Origin: Tabrizicola sp.
Lineage (GTDB): Bacteria; Pseudomonadota; Alphaproteobacteria; Rhodobacterales; Rhodobacteraceae
Assembly (NCBI RefSeq): GCF_016793705.1
Contig: NZ_JAEULO010000041.1
Location: 1 to 64,000 of the forward strand
DNA: 64,000 nucleotides
Direction of reading: 5' to 3'
Both the position numbers and the translations under genes were made by a program. The stretch's first letter is position 1; each line of letters begins with the position of its first letter. Positions 56,181 through 64,000 of the stretch are shown here, piece by piece. Below the pieces are notes generated by a model. That model did not search any database, was not told where the DNA came from, and was given only the letters and a program-made list of their open reading frames with translations.

Positions 56181-57065
56181 ATGATACCAATCACCCTGAA
56201 GCACCTGCGCTATTTCGACGCGCTTGCCCGGCACCGGCATTTCGGGCGGGCGGCAGAGGCCTCGTCGATCTCGCAGCCCGCGCTTTCCTTGCAGGTCAAG
56301 GAGCTGGAGGACATCCTGGGTGCACCGCTGGTCGAGCGGGGGGCGCGTCAGATCAGCTTGACGGCGCTGGGCGAGGAGTTTGCGCTGCGTGCCCGCGACG
56401 TCCTGCGCGCGGTGGATGAGTTGGGCGCGCTGGCCAGAGCCTCGACGGCGCTGTCGGGGCGCTTGCGGCTGGGGGTGATCCCGACGGTCGCGCCCTATCT
56501 CCTGCCGCGCGTGATGCGGCACCTGGCCGCGGCCTATCCCGACCTCGACCTGCGCCCGCGCGAGGCGGTGACGCCCAAGCTGGTGCGCGACCTGGCCGAG
56601 CGGCGGCTCGACCTGGCTCTGCTGGCTCTGCCGGTGTCGGAGCCTTCTTTGGCCGAGACCCCCTTGTTCGACGAGGAATTCCTGCTGGTCCGCAACCTGG
56701 ACGCGGCGCATCTGCCGGTGCCGCCCTTGGCCGACCTGCCCGCCGAGCCCTTGCTGCTGCTGGAGGAGGGCCACTGTTTCCGCGATCAGGCGATTGCCGT
56801 CTGCAAGCTGCCGCCGCGCCCGACCGGCGAGATCATGGAAGGTTCGTCCCTGTCAACGCTGGTGCAGATGGTGGGTGCGGGGATCGGGGTGACGCTGATC
56901 CCCGAGATGGCGGCGGAGGTGGAGTTGCGTTCGGCCCCGGTGGTCCTGCACAAGCTGCCGGAGCCGCGACCGAAGCGGACCATCGGCCTGGTCTGGCGGC
57001 GGTCAAACCCGCTGTCGGAGCGGTTCTCCGACCTGGCCGAAGGATTGCGGGCCGCCTTCGCCTGA
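56181..57065 (+). CDS. oxyR: Hydrogen-peroxide sensor OxyR (LysR family)
   Basis: This 294-aa LysR protein has an N-terminal HTH (KHLRYFDALARHRHFGRAAE, SSISQPALSLQVKELEDILG). The decisive feature is EEGHCFRDQAIAVC, with Cys199 and Cys208 at the same numbers and spacing as the redox pair of E. coli OxyR (C-x8-C in HCLRDQ). It is divergent from katG, its classical target, and an ATAG/CTAT-type dyad lies between them. It should sense H2O2 by disulfide formation and activate katG. Confidence 0.93.
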   Translation: MIPITLKHLRYFDALARHRHFGRAAEASSISQPALSLQVKELEDILGAPLVERGARQISLTALGEEFALRARDVLRAVDELGALARASTALSGRLRLGVIPTVAPYLLPRVMRHLAAAYPDLDLRPREAVTPKLVRDLAERRLDLALLALPVSEPSLAETPLFDEEFLLVRNLDAAHLPVPPLADLPAEPLLLLEEGHCFRDQAIAVCKLPPRPTGEIMEGSSLSTLVQMVGAGIGVTLIPEMAAEVELRSAPVVLHKLPEPRPKRTIGLVWRRSNPLSERFSDLAEGLRAAFA

Positions 57066-57087
57066 GCCTCCTCGTTCGACTTCGTTT

Positions 57088-57112
57088 CCTCCTCTCGGAT
57101 ACCGCGAGGAGG
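57088..57112. terminator. Stem-loop between convergent oxyR and dipeptidase genes
   Basis: CCTCCTC (57088-57094) and GAGGAGG (57106-57112) pair around an 11-base loop whose bases can partly pair (CGG/CCG). It lies 22 bases after the oxyR stop and 19 bases after the dipeptidase stop on the opposite strand. No U-run is present on either side, so bidirectional termination is only possible. Confidence 0.4.
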
Positions 57113-57131
57113 GAACCGACGAACACGCCGC

Positions 57132-58199
57132 TCACCCGCCCCAGGTGCGCTCCAGAAGCCGCAGCCAGTTGCCATGGGCGATCTTGGTGATCAGCGCCTC
57201 GCCCAGACCCATCTCGCGCATCGCCCCGATCAGCACCGGCAGGCCCTCGACCCCGCCGATGTCCTTGGGCGTGGTCGCGCCGTCGTAGTCCGAGCCGACG
57301 CCGACATGATCCTCGCCCGCCAGTTTCAGCATGTGCTCGATATGGCGCTTGACAGGGTCGAGGGTCATCTCGGGGCTGCGGCGGCCGTCCTCGCGCAGGA
57401 AGCAGGTGGCGAAGTTGAGGCCCGCCATGCCGCCGGTCTCACCGATGGCTTGCAGCTGCCGGTCCGACAGGTTGCGACTGGAAGGCGTGACGGCATGGGC
57501 GTTGGAATGGGTGGCGACGAGCGGGGCGTTGGAGAGCTCTGCCACGTCCCAGAACCCGGCCTCGTTCAGGTGGGAAAGGTCAAGCATGATGCGAAGCCCG
57601 TTGCATTCGCGGACGAGGGCCTTGCCGAGGTCGGTCAGCCCCGGCCCGGTGTCGCCGGTCGAGGGGAAGCGGAAGGGGACGCCGTGGCCGAAGATGGTCG
57701 GGCGGCTCCAGACCGGACCCAGCGAGCGCAGGCCCATCGCGTGGAAGAGGTGCAGCGCGTCGAGGTTGGGGCCGGTGGGTTCGGCGCCCTCGAAGTGCAG
57801 GATTCCGGCGACGGCGCCCGCGGCCATCGCGGCGCGGATCTCCGCGGCGCTGCGGCACCAGCGGAAGCGGCCCTCGGACACGCGCTCCATCCAGAGAAGG
57901 TGGCCCAGCATCTCGACCGCGACGGGCTGGGCGGCGGTGTGGGTGATCAGGCCGGGCAGCGGCAGGTCATAGGGCGGCTTGTCCATCAGGGCGTCGTGGT
58001 CGACCGGCTCGCCCTCCTCGGGCGAGGGGATGTAGACCGCGAAGAAGCCGCCCGCGAAGCCATGGGCCAGCATCCGCGGCAGGTCGAGATGCCCCGCTCC
58101 CTCGCCCTGAAGCCAGAGCTTCGCGCGGTTCTCTCCGGCGGCGGCGATCTGAAGGACTATGTCGTTGTGGCCATCGAAGACGGGGATCTGGGCGGGCAT
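57132..58199 (-). CDS. Membrane dipeptidase (renal dipeptidase, M19 family)
   Basis: This 355-aa zinc peptidase has the M19 motifs FDGHNDIVLQ (His11, Asp13), HFEGAEPTG (bridging Glu), LDLSHLNEAGFWDV, ATHSNAHAV and VGVGSDYDGATTP. Start at ATG 58199, since homology begins with the HxD motif; the longer frame is antisense artefact. Family members hydrolyse dipeptides, including those with D- or dehydro-residues at the C-terminus. No signal peptide, so probably cytosolic. It stands alone, convergent with oxyR. Confidence 0.9.
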   Translation of the reverse strand: MPAQIPVFDGHNDIVLQIAAAGENRAKLWLQGEGAGHLDLPRMLAHGFAGGFFAVYIPSPEEGEPVDHDALMDKPPYDLPLPGLITHTAAQPVAVEMLGHLLWMERVSEGRFRWCRSAAEIRAAMAAGAVAGILHFEGAEPTGPNLDALHLFHAMGLRSLGPVWSRPTIFGHGVPFRFPSTGDTGPGLTDLGKALVRECNGLRIMLDLSHLNEAGFWDVAELSNAPLVATHSNAHAVTPSSRNLSDRQLQAIGETGGMAGLNFATCFLREDGRRSPEMTLDPVKRHIEHMLKLAGEDHVGVGSDYDGATTPKDIGGVEGLPVLIGAMREMGLGEALITKIAHGNWLRLLERTWGG

Positions 58200-58337
58200 T
58201 GCTTGGGTCCGGTTGCAGGGGTTCGCGGCCACTCTTGAGGCTTTTGACCCGATGCGCAAGCCGGGCCGTTTCGCCGCAGATGGCGCGGAACGGTTGACGG
58301 GCGGGGCGTCTTCGGCCATGCCAAGGGGATGGTCCGT

Positions 58338-58691
58338 ATGCTCCATGCCCTGCATCGGGTGGCGTTGCTTGTCGCCCTGACCGTTGCCCTGGTGGCGACG
58401 GGCTTTGCGCATCGGATGCCCTCGGCCGAGGACGAGGCGCTGGCCTTCGCCCTTCAGAACGGGGCCAGCCTCGGCGACTTCTGCGGTGTTGACCCCGCCA
58501 AGGCCCTGCATGGCGGGGCAGAGTGCCAGGCCTGTCAGATCACCGGCACGGCCGACCTGCCCCCGCTGACCGGTCCGCGGATCGACCTGGAATTCGCGTT
58601 CCATGCCGAGATCATCGCCCCGCGCGAGATTCGGGCACTGCTGCACCCGACCGACCCGGCCCATCCGCCGCAAGGCCCGCCCACCGCCTGA
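58338..58691 (+). CDS. Small exported Cys-pair protein of a copper-handling cluster (DUF2946-like)
   Basis: This 117-aa protein begins with a hydrophobic signal/anchor (MLHALHRVALLVALTVALVA) and contains DFCGVDP and the pair CQAC about 20 residues on, a pattern like the short copper-associated DUF2946 proteins. The start was set at ATG 58338, with AAGGGG nine bases upstream; an in-frame ATG at 58329 would be one base from that site. It is followed by a PepSY membrane protein and a PCuAC chaperone, a common copper-handling combination. The family assignment is by pattern and context only. Confidence 0.6.
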   Translation: MLHALHRVALLVALTVALVATGFAHRMPSAEDEALAFALQNGASLGDFCGVDPAKALHGGAECQACQITGTADLPPLTGPRIDLEFAFHAEIIAPREIRALLHPTDPAHPPQGPPTA

Positions 58692-58782
58692 CGGCGGCGC
58701 CATTTTTCATATCGACGCCGCCTTCCCGTGCCGCTTGCAGGCCCCGCGCCTGCACATTCCCACGAGAACCGAAGGCATCCTC

Positions 58783-60150
58783 ATGTCCACCGAGACACAA
58801 ACCCCGAACCGTCTGTATTTCGCCGTCTGGCGCTGGCATTTCTATGCCGGGCTCTATGTCATCCCCTTCCTGCTGATGCTCGCCACCACCGGGCTGATCA
58901 TGCTGTGGATCGCCGTCCTGACCGGGATCGGTGACGAGAAGCTGACCATCCCCAGCGGCGATCATCTGCTTGCGGTCAGCGCCTTGACCGCCGCTGCCGA
59001 GGCCGCCATCCCCGGCAGCATCGCGACCCAGTATGTCGCGCCGCTCTCGCCCGACCATATCGCCACCGTCGCGGTCGCTGCGGGCGACGTGACGACCGGC
59101 ATCACGCTCAACCCCTACACCGGCGAGGTCTTGAACCAGTTTCCCTGGCGGGCCGGATGGTATGACTACCTGACCGACATCCACGGCTCTCTCCTGATTG
59201 GCGATGCCGGCGACTGGATGATCGAGGCGGCGGCTAGCCTGGGGCTGCTGCTGGTGATCAGCGGCCTCTACTTGCACTGGCCGCGTGAGGGCTGGGGCAA
59301 GGCGTTGACGGTGCATACGGCGGCGCGGGGCCGGGCGTTCTGGAAATCTCTGCACGGGGCGCTGGGGCTCTGGGTCAGCCTGATGCTGGTGCTGTTCCTG
59401 ATCTCGGGCCTTTCCTGGACTGGCCTTTGGGGAACCAAGTTCGTGCAGGCCTGGTCGACTTTTCCGGCGGAGAAATGGGACGCGGTGCCGCTGTCGGACG
59501 CGACCCATGCCGCGATGAACCATGGCGCGGCCAAGGAGGTGCCCTGGGCACTGGAACAGACGCCGATACCGGAATCGGGCTCGCTGGCCGGAATGCAGGC
59601 GATCACCGGGCCGGTGACGGTGGACAGCGTTGCAGCCTTCGCCGACAGCCTGGGCTTTGCCAACCGCTATCAGCTGAACCTGCCCGCCGATGAAAAGGGC
59701 GTCTACACCATCAGCCACGACAGCATGTCGAACGATGGGCCGGACCCCGGGGCGGATCGGACGATCCATATCGACCGCTATACCGGCAATGTCCTGGCCG
59801 ACGTGCGCTATGCCGACTATTCCGCCTATGCCCGGCTGATGGCCTGGGGCGTCGCCTTCCACGAGGGCGACCTGGGTCTGTGGAACATCGCACTGAACAC
59901 CGGCTTCTGCCTGTCCGTGATCCTGATGGCGGTCTCGGGCCTGGTGCTCTGGTGGAAGCGCCGACCCGCCGGGGCGCGGCTGGGCGCTCCGCCCCGGCCC
60001 GTCGACATTCCCTACGCCAGGGGCGCGCTTCTGGTCACGCTCGGCCTGTCGCTGGCCTTCCCGATGCTGGGCCTGACCGTGCTGGCGATGATGGTGCTGG
60101 ACCTCGTCGTCCTGACTGCTCTGCCGCCCTTGAAGCGGCTGGTGAACTGA
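58783..60150 (+). CDS. PepSY-TM family membrane protein
   Basis: This 455-aa protein of the PepSY-associated TM family (PF03929) has four principal membrane helices: near the N-terminus (FYAGLYVIPFLLMLATTGLI), mid-protein (ASLGLLLVISGLYLHW and HGALGLWVSLMLVLFLISGL) and C-terminal (NTGFCLSVILMAVSGLVLWW). A large periplasmic part contains the PepSY repeats (HIDRYTGNVLADVRYADY). WRWHFYAGLYVIPF is the usual start, so ATG 58783 was chosen. Homologues occur beside iron or copper uptake genes and may act as reductases; here the PCuAC neighbour favours copper. Confidence 0.85.
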   Translation: MSTETQTPNRLYFAVWRWHFYAGLYVIPFLLMLATTGLIMLWIAVLTGIGDEKLTIPSGDHLLAVSALTAAAEAAIPGSIATQYVAPLSPDHIATVAVAAGDVTTGITLNPYTGEVLNQFPWRAGWYDYLTDIHGSLLIGDAGDWMIEAAASLGLLLVISGLYLHWPREGWGKALTVHTAARGRAFWKSLHGALGLWVSLMLVLFLISGLSWTGLWGTKFVQAWSTFPAEKWDAVPLSDATHAAMNHGAAKEVPWALEQTPIPESGSLAGMQAITGPVTVDSVAAFADSLGFANRYQLNLPADEKGVYTISHDSMSNDGPDPGADRTIHIDRYTGNVLADVRYADYSAYARLMAWGVAFHEGDLGLWNIALNTGFCLSVILMAVSGLVLWWKRRPAGARLGAPPRPVDIPYARGALLVTLGLSLAFPMLGLTVLAMMVLDLVVLTALPPLKRLVN

Positions 60151-60178
60151 TTTTCCCTTCCTCAAACGGAGTAGACCG

Positions 60179-60688
60179 ATGAAATATATCCTGACCTTCG
60201 CAGCCGCTCTATTGCTCGCGGGACCCGCCCTTGCCCATGAGGTGATGGTGGGCGATCTGGAGATCATTCACGCGAACATCCCGCAACCCGCCGCATCGGC
60301 CAAGGCTGCCGGGGGGTTCCTGGCGATCAGCAACAACGGAGCCGAGGCCGACCGGCTGATCGGTGTCGAGGCAGATTTCGCCGCCAAGTCGGAAACCCAT
60401 GAGAGCAAGGTCGATGAAAATGGCGTCGGCACGATGGAGCACGTCGACTTCATCGAGATCCCGCCCGGCCAGACTGTGAACCTGGAGCATGGCGGCTACC
60501 ACATCATGTTCATGGGCCTGAAGGACACGCTGAAGGAAGGCGAGATGCGCAAGGTGACGCTGATCTTCGAACATGCGGGCCGGGCGGAGGTGGAATTCAT
60601 GATCGACCCGCCAATGGGCGCCGGGACGGAGGATATGGATCATTCCAAGATGGATGGGATGGAGATGGGCGAAGGTTCGGGCGGCTGA
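60179..60688 (+). CDS. Periplasmic copper chaperone PCu(A)C
   Basis: This 169-aa preprotein has a signal peptide (MKYILTFAAALLLAGPALA) and a PCuAC (DUF461) domain. The copper motif H-M-x10-M-x21-H-x-M appears as His74, Met86, His108 and Met110 (THESK...GTMEHV...GYHIMF), with Glu instead of the second-position Met. The C-terminus is Met/His-rich (DHSKMDGMEMGEG), probably an extra weak Cu site. These proteins deliver Cu(I) to the CuA or CuB centres of cytochrome oxidase. It follows the PepSY gene by 28 bases. Confidence 0.88.
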   Translation: MKYILTFAAALLLAGPALAHEVMVGDLEIIHANIPQPAASAKAAGGFLAISNNGAEADRLIGVEADFAAKSETHESKVDENGVGTMEHVDFIEIPPGQTVNLEHGGYHIMFMGLKDTLKEGEMRKVTLIFEHAGRAEVEFMIDPPMGAGTEDMDHSKMDGMEMGEGSGG

Positions 60689-60704
60689 GGCCCACTTGCA
60701 GGAT

Positions 60705-60732
60705 TCCGGCGCTGGGGCTGACCCGCGCCGGA
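60705..60732 (+). terminator. Probable terminator after the copper-handling genes
   Basis: TCCGGCGC (60705-60712) and GCGCCGGA (60725-60732) form a perfect 8-bp stem with a 12-base loop, followed by TTTACCC. It begins 16 bases after the PCuAC stop and separates that gene from the oxidoreductase gene. Confidence 0.5.
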
Positions 60733-60784
60733 TTTACCCTGCGGACAAGCTGCGCTACACCCGTGCCCGAGAGCTTCAGGCGGG

Positions 60785-61999
60785 ATGGAAATGCAGGGAT
60801 TTCAGACGGAACCGAAGCACGGCGCCTATGACGTGGTCATCATCGGCGGGGCGATCATGGGATCGTCGACCGCGTGGTGGCTGACGCAGTTGGGCTTTGC
60901 GGGCCGTGTGCTGGTGGTGGAGCGCGACCCGACCTATGAACAGGCGGCGACGACGCTGAGCTTTTCCTGCATCCGGCAGCAGTTCTCGACCGAATTGAAC
61001 ATCCGCATCTCGCAGTTCGGGGCCGATTTCGTGCAGTCCCTGCGGGCGCGGATGGGCGGTGACGAAAGGGTGCCGGAATTGAAGATCCAGAATTTCGGCT
61101 ATCTCTATCTTGCCGACGGTGAGGATTTCGCCCGTGTGCTGCGCGCCAACCAGGTGGTGCAGGCGGCGGCGGGTGCCGGCACGCGGTTGCTTTCGCCAGA
61201 CCAGATCAAGGCCGAATTTCCCTTCATGATGGTCGATGACCTGGTGCTCGGCAGCCTGAACACCAGGGACGAGGGCTATTTCGACGGCTCGACGGTCTTT
61301 GACTGGTTCCACCGCAAGGCTCGCGAGGCCGGGGTGGAATATGTCTCTGACGAGGTGGTGGGGCTTGATGTCGCTGCTGGCCGGGTGGCTGGCGTGCGGA
61401 TGAAATCCGGCCGGACCGTCGCCTGCGGGATGGTGGTGAATGCCTCTGGCACGCGCGGGGCCAAGGTCGCCGCGATGGCGGGGATCAGGGTCCCGATCGA
61501 GCCCCGGAAACGCTTCAACTGGGTGATCCAGGCCGAGACTCCGCTGGACCGCCCGCTGCCCTTGACCATTGATCCGTCAGGGGTTTTCGTCCGCGAGATG
61601 GGGGGCGGGACCTATATGGCCGGCGGCCACGCCGATGTTGACCCGGCGGTGGCCTTCGACGATTTCGCGATGGATCACGGGCTCTGGATGGACAAGATCT
61701 GGCCCTATATCGCCACGCGCATCCCGGCTTTCGAGGCGGTGAAGGTTATCAGCGAATGGGCGGGACAGTACGATTACAACCTGCTGGACCAGAATGCGAT
61801 CACCGGGCCGCACCCGGAGGTGGGCAACTTCCTGTTCCTGAACGGGTTTTCAGGCCACGGGCTGCAGCAGTCCCCAGCGATGGGACGGGCGACGGCGGAG
61901 TTGATCGTGCACGGCGGCTATCGGACGCTGGACATGGCCGAGTTCCACTACGGGCGCATCGCCGAGGGGCGCGCGCTGGTGGAAGGGGCGATCATCTGA
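60785..61999 (+). CDS. FAD-dependent oxidoreductase (DAO family, FOXRED1/sarcosine oxidase-like)
   Basis: This 404-aa flavoprotein has an N-terminal Rossmann motif (YDVVIIGGAIMGSSTAWWLT) and DAO-family features: STELNIRISQFGADFVQSLR, GYLYLADGEDFARVLRANQV, and near the C-terminus GFSGHGLQQSPAMGRATAEL, which contacts the flavin. Length and pattern fit monomeric glycine/sarcosine oxidases or FOXRED1-like dehydrogenases; N-methyl-amino acids or D-amino acids are plausible substrates. Start is ATG 60785 (MEMQ; 60791 also possible). It stands alone on the plus strand. A role in the same methylated-amine metabolism is suggestive only. Confidence 0.82.
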   Translation: MEMQGFQTEPKHGAYDVVIIGGAIMGSSTAWWLTQLGFAGRVLVVERDPTYEQAATTLSFSCIRQQFSTELNIRISQFGADFVQSLRARMGGDERVPELKIQNFGYLYLADGEDFARVLRANQVVQAAAGAGTRLLSPDQIKAEFPFMMVDDLVLGSLNTRDEGYFDGSTVFDWFHRKAREAGVEYVSDEVVGLDVAAGRVAGVRMKSGRTVACGMVVNASGTRGAKVAAMAGIRVPIEPRKRFNWVIQAETPLDRPLPLTIDPSGVFVREMGGGTYMAGGHADVDPAVAFDDFAMDHGLWMDKIWPYIATRIPAFEAVKVISEWAGQYDYNLLDQNAITGPHPEVGNFLFLNGFSGHGLQQSPAMGRATAELIVHGGYRTLDMAEFHYGRIAEGRALVEGAII

Positions 62000-62006
62000 A
62001 CGGCGG

Positions 62007-62162
62007 TCAGTCGGTTTGCAGCAGCGCCGTCGGTGACTGGACGGAGATCAGGTCCTTTGGCGCAAACACAAAAACCAGCACTCCCAAATATACGGCAAGG
62101 AACAGGGCGACGGCGGCATAGGTTCTGACGGGGCGGGTACGCGAAGGCAGAATCTGTGTCAT
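62007..62162 (-). CDS. 51-aa single-pass membrane microprotein
   Basis: ATG at 62162 is preceded by AGGAGAA at ideal spacing, the strongest ribosome binding site in this neighbourhood. The 51-residue product has a basic start (MTQILPSRTRPVRTYAAVAL) and one hydrophobic helix (about residues 15-34, ending LGVLVFVFAPKD), followed by a short polar tail ending LLQTD. The positive-inside pattern predicts N-in/C-out topology. I do not recognise a family. It is convergent with the FAD oxidoreductase (stop 7 bases away) and lies downstream of metG across a 390-base gap with a hairpin. The evidence for translation is the site plus composition. Confidence 0.6.
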   Translation of the reverse strand: MTQILPSRTRPVRTYAAVALFLAVYLGVLVFVFAPKDLISVQSPTALLQTD

Positions 62163-62552
62163 CTCGGGTTCTCCTGGACTTGGCAGAAGTCGGGCAGCGA
62201 CTCAGGTCCGATGGCCGAAGATTACCACCATTGCGTGTGGTGTGGCTTCCCCAAGATTTCAGTCTCGGCGGAATTTTGTCCTGTGGCAAAGCGGAGCGGG
62301 CAGAAATTTGCCCGCTCCGGAGGCATTTCTGCGGCTGCAAACGAACCTTTTTCCGCTGCGGATCACGAAGGTGAAAGACGATTCGTTTGATCGCGAATGG
62401 TCTGTGCAAGGTCCTGACAAGGCAGGATTAACTGGAAGACTGGCTGGAGGGCGGCGTCCTCCGCACGTCTTGCTTCCGTCCGTCTTTCATGGAGCCGAAA
62501 CGCGGCTGACCGGCACCTTGGATGCAAGTGCAGCGAAAAGGCGGAAATCTGC
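62163..62552. other. Intergenic region with a strong hairpin downstream of metG
   Basis: In this 390-base gap the clear element is a perfect 11-bp stem at 62292-62319: CGGAGCGGGCA pairs with TGCCCGCTCCG around the loop GAAATT. On the metG strand it lies about 230 bases past the stop and is followed by CTTTGCC, so it may terminate read-through from metG or belong to a small RNA. No convincing open frame was seen. Confidence 0.45.
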
Positions 62553-64000
62553 CTAGCTGCGGACGCCGGAGAACCTTGTCTGCCAGTCGGCGCGCTCTTC
62601 GTCGGTAATCTTGCGGAAGAGGTTTTCCGGAACCGCGAAGCCGTGCCCCGGGGGCAGGGTACGCATCGCGGCGGAGATGTCGGTGGGCCAGGTCCAGTCG
62701 TCCGACCGCACAGCCTGCATCATCGTGGTCGAGGCGTCAGGGATGAACGGGGCCGAGAGGATCGCGTAGACCCGGATCAGGTTCAGGGCGAGGCGGACGA
62801 TGGCCTGGGCCTGCTCCGGGTCGGTCTTGACCACGGACCACGGCGCGGCGGCCTGCAGGTATTCGTTGCCGATCACCCAGATCGCGCGCAGTTCGGCGGC
62901 GGCCTTGCGGACCTCCATCTGCTCCATGAAGCGGGTGTAGTCGGTGATCCGCGCGCCGAGGTCGGCGATGAGCGCGGTCTCCAGCGGGCCGAAGCTGCCG
63001 CCCGCCGGGACTTCATTGCCGAACTTCGACACGGCGAACTTGGTCACGCGGGAGACGAGGTTGCCCAGCACATCGGCAAGGTCCTTGTTCACCGAAGCCT
63101 GGAAATTCTCCCAGGTGAACTCGCTGTCGGCACTTTCCGGCGCGTGCGACAGAAGCCACCAGCGCCAGTAGTCGGCAGGCAGGATCGACAGGGCCTGATC
63201 CATGAAAACGCCCCGACCCAGCGAGGTCGAGAACTGGCCGCCGTCATAGTTGAGGTAGTTGAAGGACTTGAGGTAGTCGACCAGCTTCCACGGCTCGCCG
63301 GAGCCAAGGATGGTGGCGGGGAAACTCAGTGTGTGGAAGGGGACGTTATCCTTGCCCATGAACTGATAGTAGGTCACGTCCGCCGCACCCTTGTCGGTGC
63401 GCCACCAGCGTTCCCAGTCGGCGTCCGCCTTGCCGTTCGCGTCCGCCCATTCGGCGGTGCAGGCGATGTATTCGATGGGGGCGTCGAACCAGACGTAGAA
63501 GACCTTGCCCTCCATCCCCGGCCAGGGCTGGTCGCCCTTCTTCACCGGGATGCCCCAGTACAGGTCGCGGGTGATGCCGCGATCCTGCAAGCCGTCGCCG
63601 TCGTTCAGCCATTTCTTCGCGATCGAGGTGGTCAGGATCGGCCAATCCTTCTTCGAGTCGATCCAGGCCTCCAGCTTGTCCTTCAGGGCGCGCTGCTTGA
63701 GGTAGAGGTGCTTGGTTTCCCGCACCTCAAGGTTGGTGGAGCCGGAAATCGAGGAGCGCGGGTTGATCAGGTCGGTCGGGTCAAGCTGCTTGGTGCAGTT
63801 TTCGCACTGGTCGCCGCGCGCGGCTTCGTACCCGCAATTCGGACAGGTGCCGGTGATATAGCGGTCGGGCAGGAAGCGGTTGTCATCGATGGAGAAGACC
63901 TGCTTCTCCGACACTTCCGCGATAAGCCCGTGTTCGTCCAGTTTCCCGGCGAAGTGCTGGGTCAGCTTGTGGTTCCGCTGGCTGGAGGATCGCCCGAAAT
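62553..64000 (-). CDS. metG: Methionyl-tRNA synthetase, N-terminus outside the window
   Basis: 482 codons of MetRS, continuing past the right edge. Seen in order: the tail of the catalytic N-terminal part ([20 protein letters not shown]), the zinc knuckle [17 protein letters not shown], the second half of the Rossmann fold ([36 protein letters not shown]), and the anticodon-binding helical domain ([20 protein letters not shown]). The KMSKS loop reads [11 protein letters not shown], a degenerate form that I recall as usual in alphaproteobacterial enzymes rather than a defect. There is no C-terminal tRNA-binding extension. The stop is at 62553-62555. The GTG at 63912-63914 is not the true start because homology continues upstream. 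Essential cytosolic enzyme. Confidence 0.96.
   Translation of the reverse strand, partial: FGRSSSQRNHKLTQHFAGKLDEHGLIAEVSEKQVFSIDDNRFLPDRYITGTCPNCGYEAARGDQCENCTKQLDPTDLINPRSSISGSTNLEVRETKHLYLKQRALKDKLEAWIDSKKDWPILTTSIAKKWLNDGDGLQDRGITRDLYWGIPVKKGDQPWPGMEGKVFYVWFDAPIEYIACTAEWADANGKADADWERWWRTDKGAADVTYYQFMGKDNVPFHTLSFPATILGSGEPWKLVDYLKSFNYLNYDGGQFSTSLGRGVFMDQALSILPADYWRWWLLSHAPESADSEFTWENFQASVNKDLADVLGNLVSRVTKFAVSKFGNEVPAGGSFGPLETALIADLGARITDYTRFMEQMEVRKAAAELRAIWVIGNEYLQAAAPWSVVKTDPEQAQAIVRLALNLIRVYAILSAPFIPDASTTMMQAVRSDDWTWPTDISAAMRTLPPGHGFAVPENLFRKITDEERADWQTRFSGVRS

Noticed and set aside
62553-63914. A shortened MetRS starting at GTG 63914
   Set aside because: MetRS homology continues upstream to the window edge, so the gene is simply cut by the window.

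Overview
The window is high-GC DNA (roughly 65% by eye) with very dense genes, many 4-base ATGA start/stop overlaps, and gene families typical of Rhodobacterales/Paracoccaceae: paired FAD-GcvT demethylating dehydrogenases, pyrrolysine-free MttB homologues, many periplasmic-binding ABC importers, and a MetRS with a degenerate KMSKS loop. I would place it in Rhodobacteraceae sensu lato but cannot fix the genus. No tRNA or rRNA gene was seen. metG at the right edge argues for a chromosome, while the left 18 kb is clearly accessory.

Layout. (1) 1-1905: a scrap heap holding an IS3 end inserted in an IS6 element, a 5'-truncated N,N-dimethylformamidase large subunit, and a fragment of a type I restriction subunit HsdR. 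(2) 1979-15382: a methylated-amine catabolic island with a class III aminotransferase, a non-Pyl MttB-type methyltransferase, a LysR regulator, two DMGDH-like FAD/GcvT demethylases, a sulfotransferase-fold protein and a ProXVW-type betaine ABC importer. A 15-bp ATTAG-N5-CTAAT dyad (a T-N11-A LysR box) lies upstream of each of its three transcription units. (3) 15545-17871: IS6 and IS5 wreckage around an orphan type I-C CRISPR array fused directly to the first ~100 codons of cas3; the other cas genes and the leader are missing. (4) 17883-24424: dppABCDF peptide importer plus an M24 peptidase, with a divergent GntR regulator. (5) 25717-31050: a YtfQ-YtfR-YtfT-YjfF-type sugar importer with a GntR regulator. 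(6) 31217-40079: TorT, TorS and TorR next to a TmoX-like/ProVW-like importer with a double permease and no TMAO reductase. (7) 40412-52789: a second peptide importer interleaved with S9, CocE/S15 and AstE/AspA-type hydrolases and a second MttB homologue. (8) 52882-64000: a LysR gene, divergent katG/oxyR with an apparent OxyR operator, a membrane dipeptidase, a copper-handling trio (C-x2-C exported protein, PepSY, PCuAC), an FAD oxidoreductase, a 51-aa membrane microprotein and the 3' part of metG.

The unifying theme is uptake and stepwise dismantling of small methylated nitrogen compounds (betaines, TMAO, possibly DMF in the past) and of peptides. The most notable items are the cas3::CRISPR deletion scar, the shared LysR box across the demethylation island, a predicted three-demethylations-then-transamination pathway, and the TorTSR system apparently wired to an uptake system.
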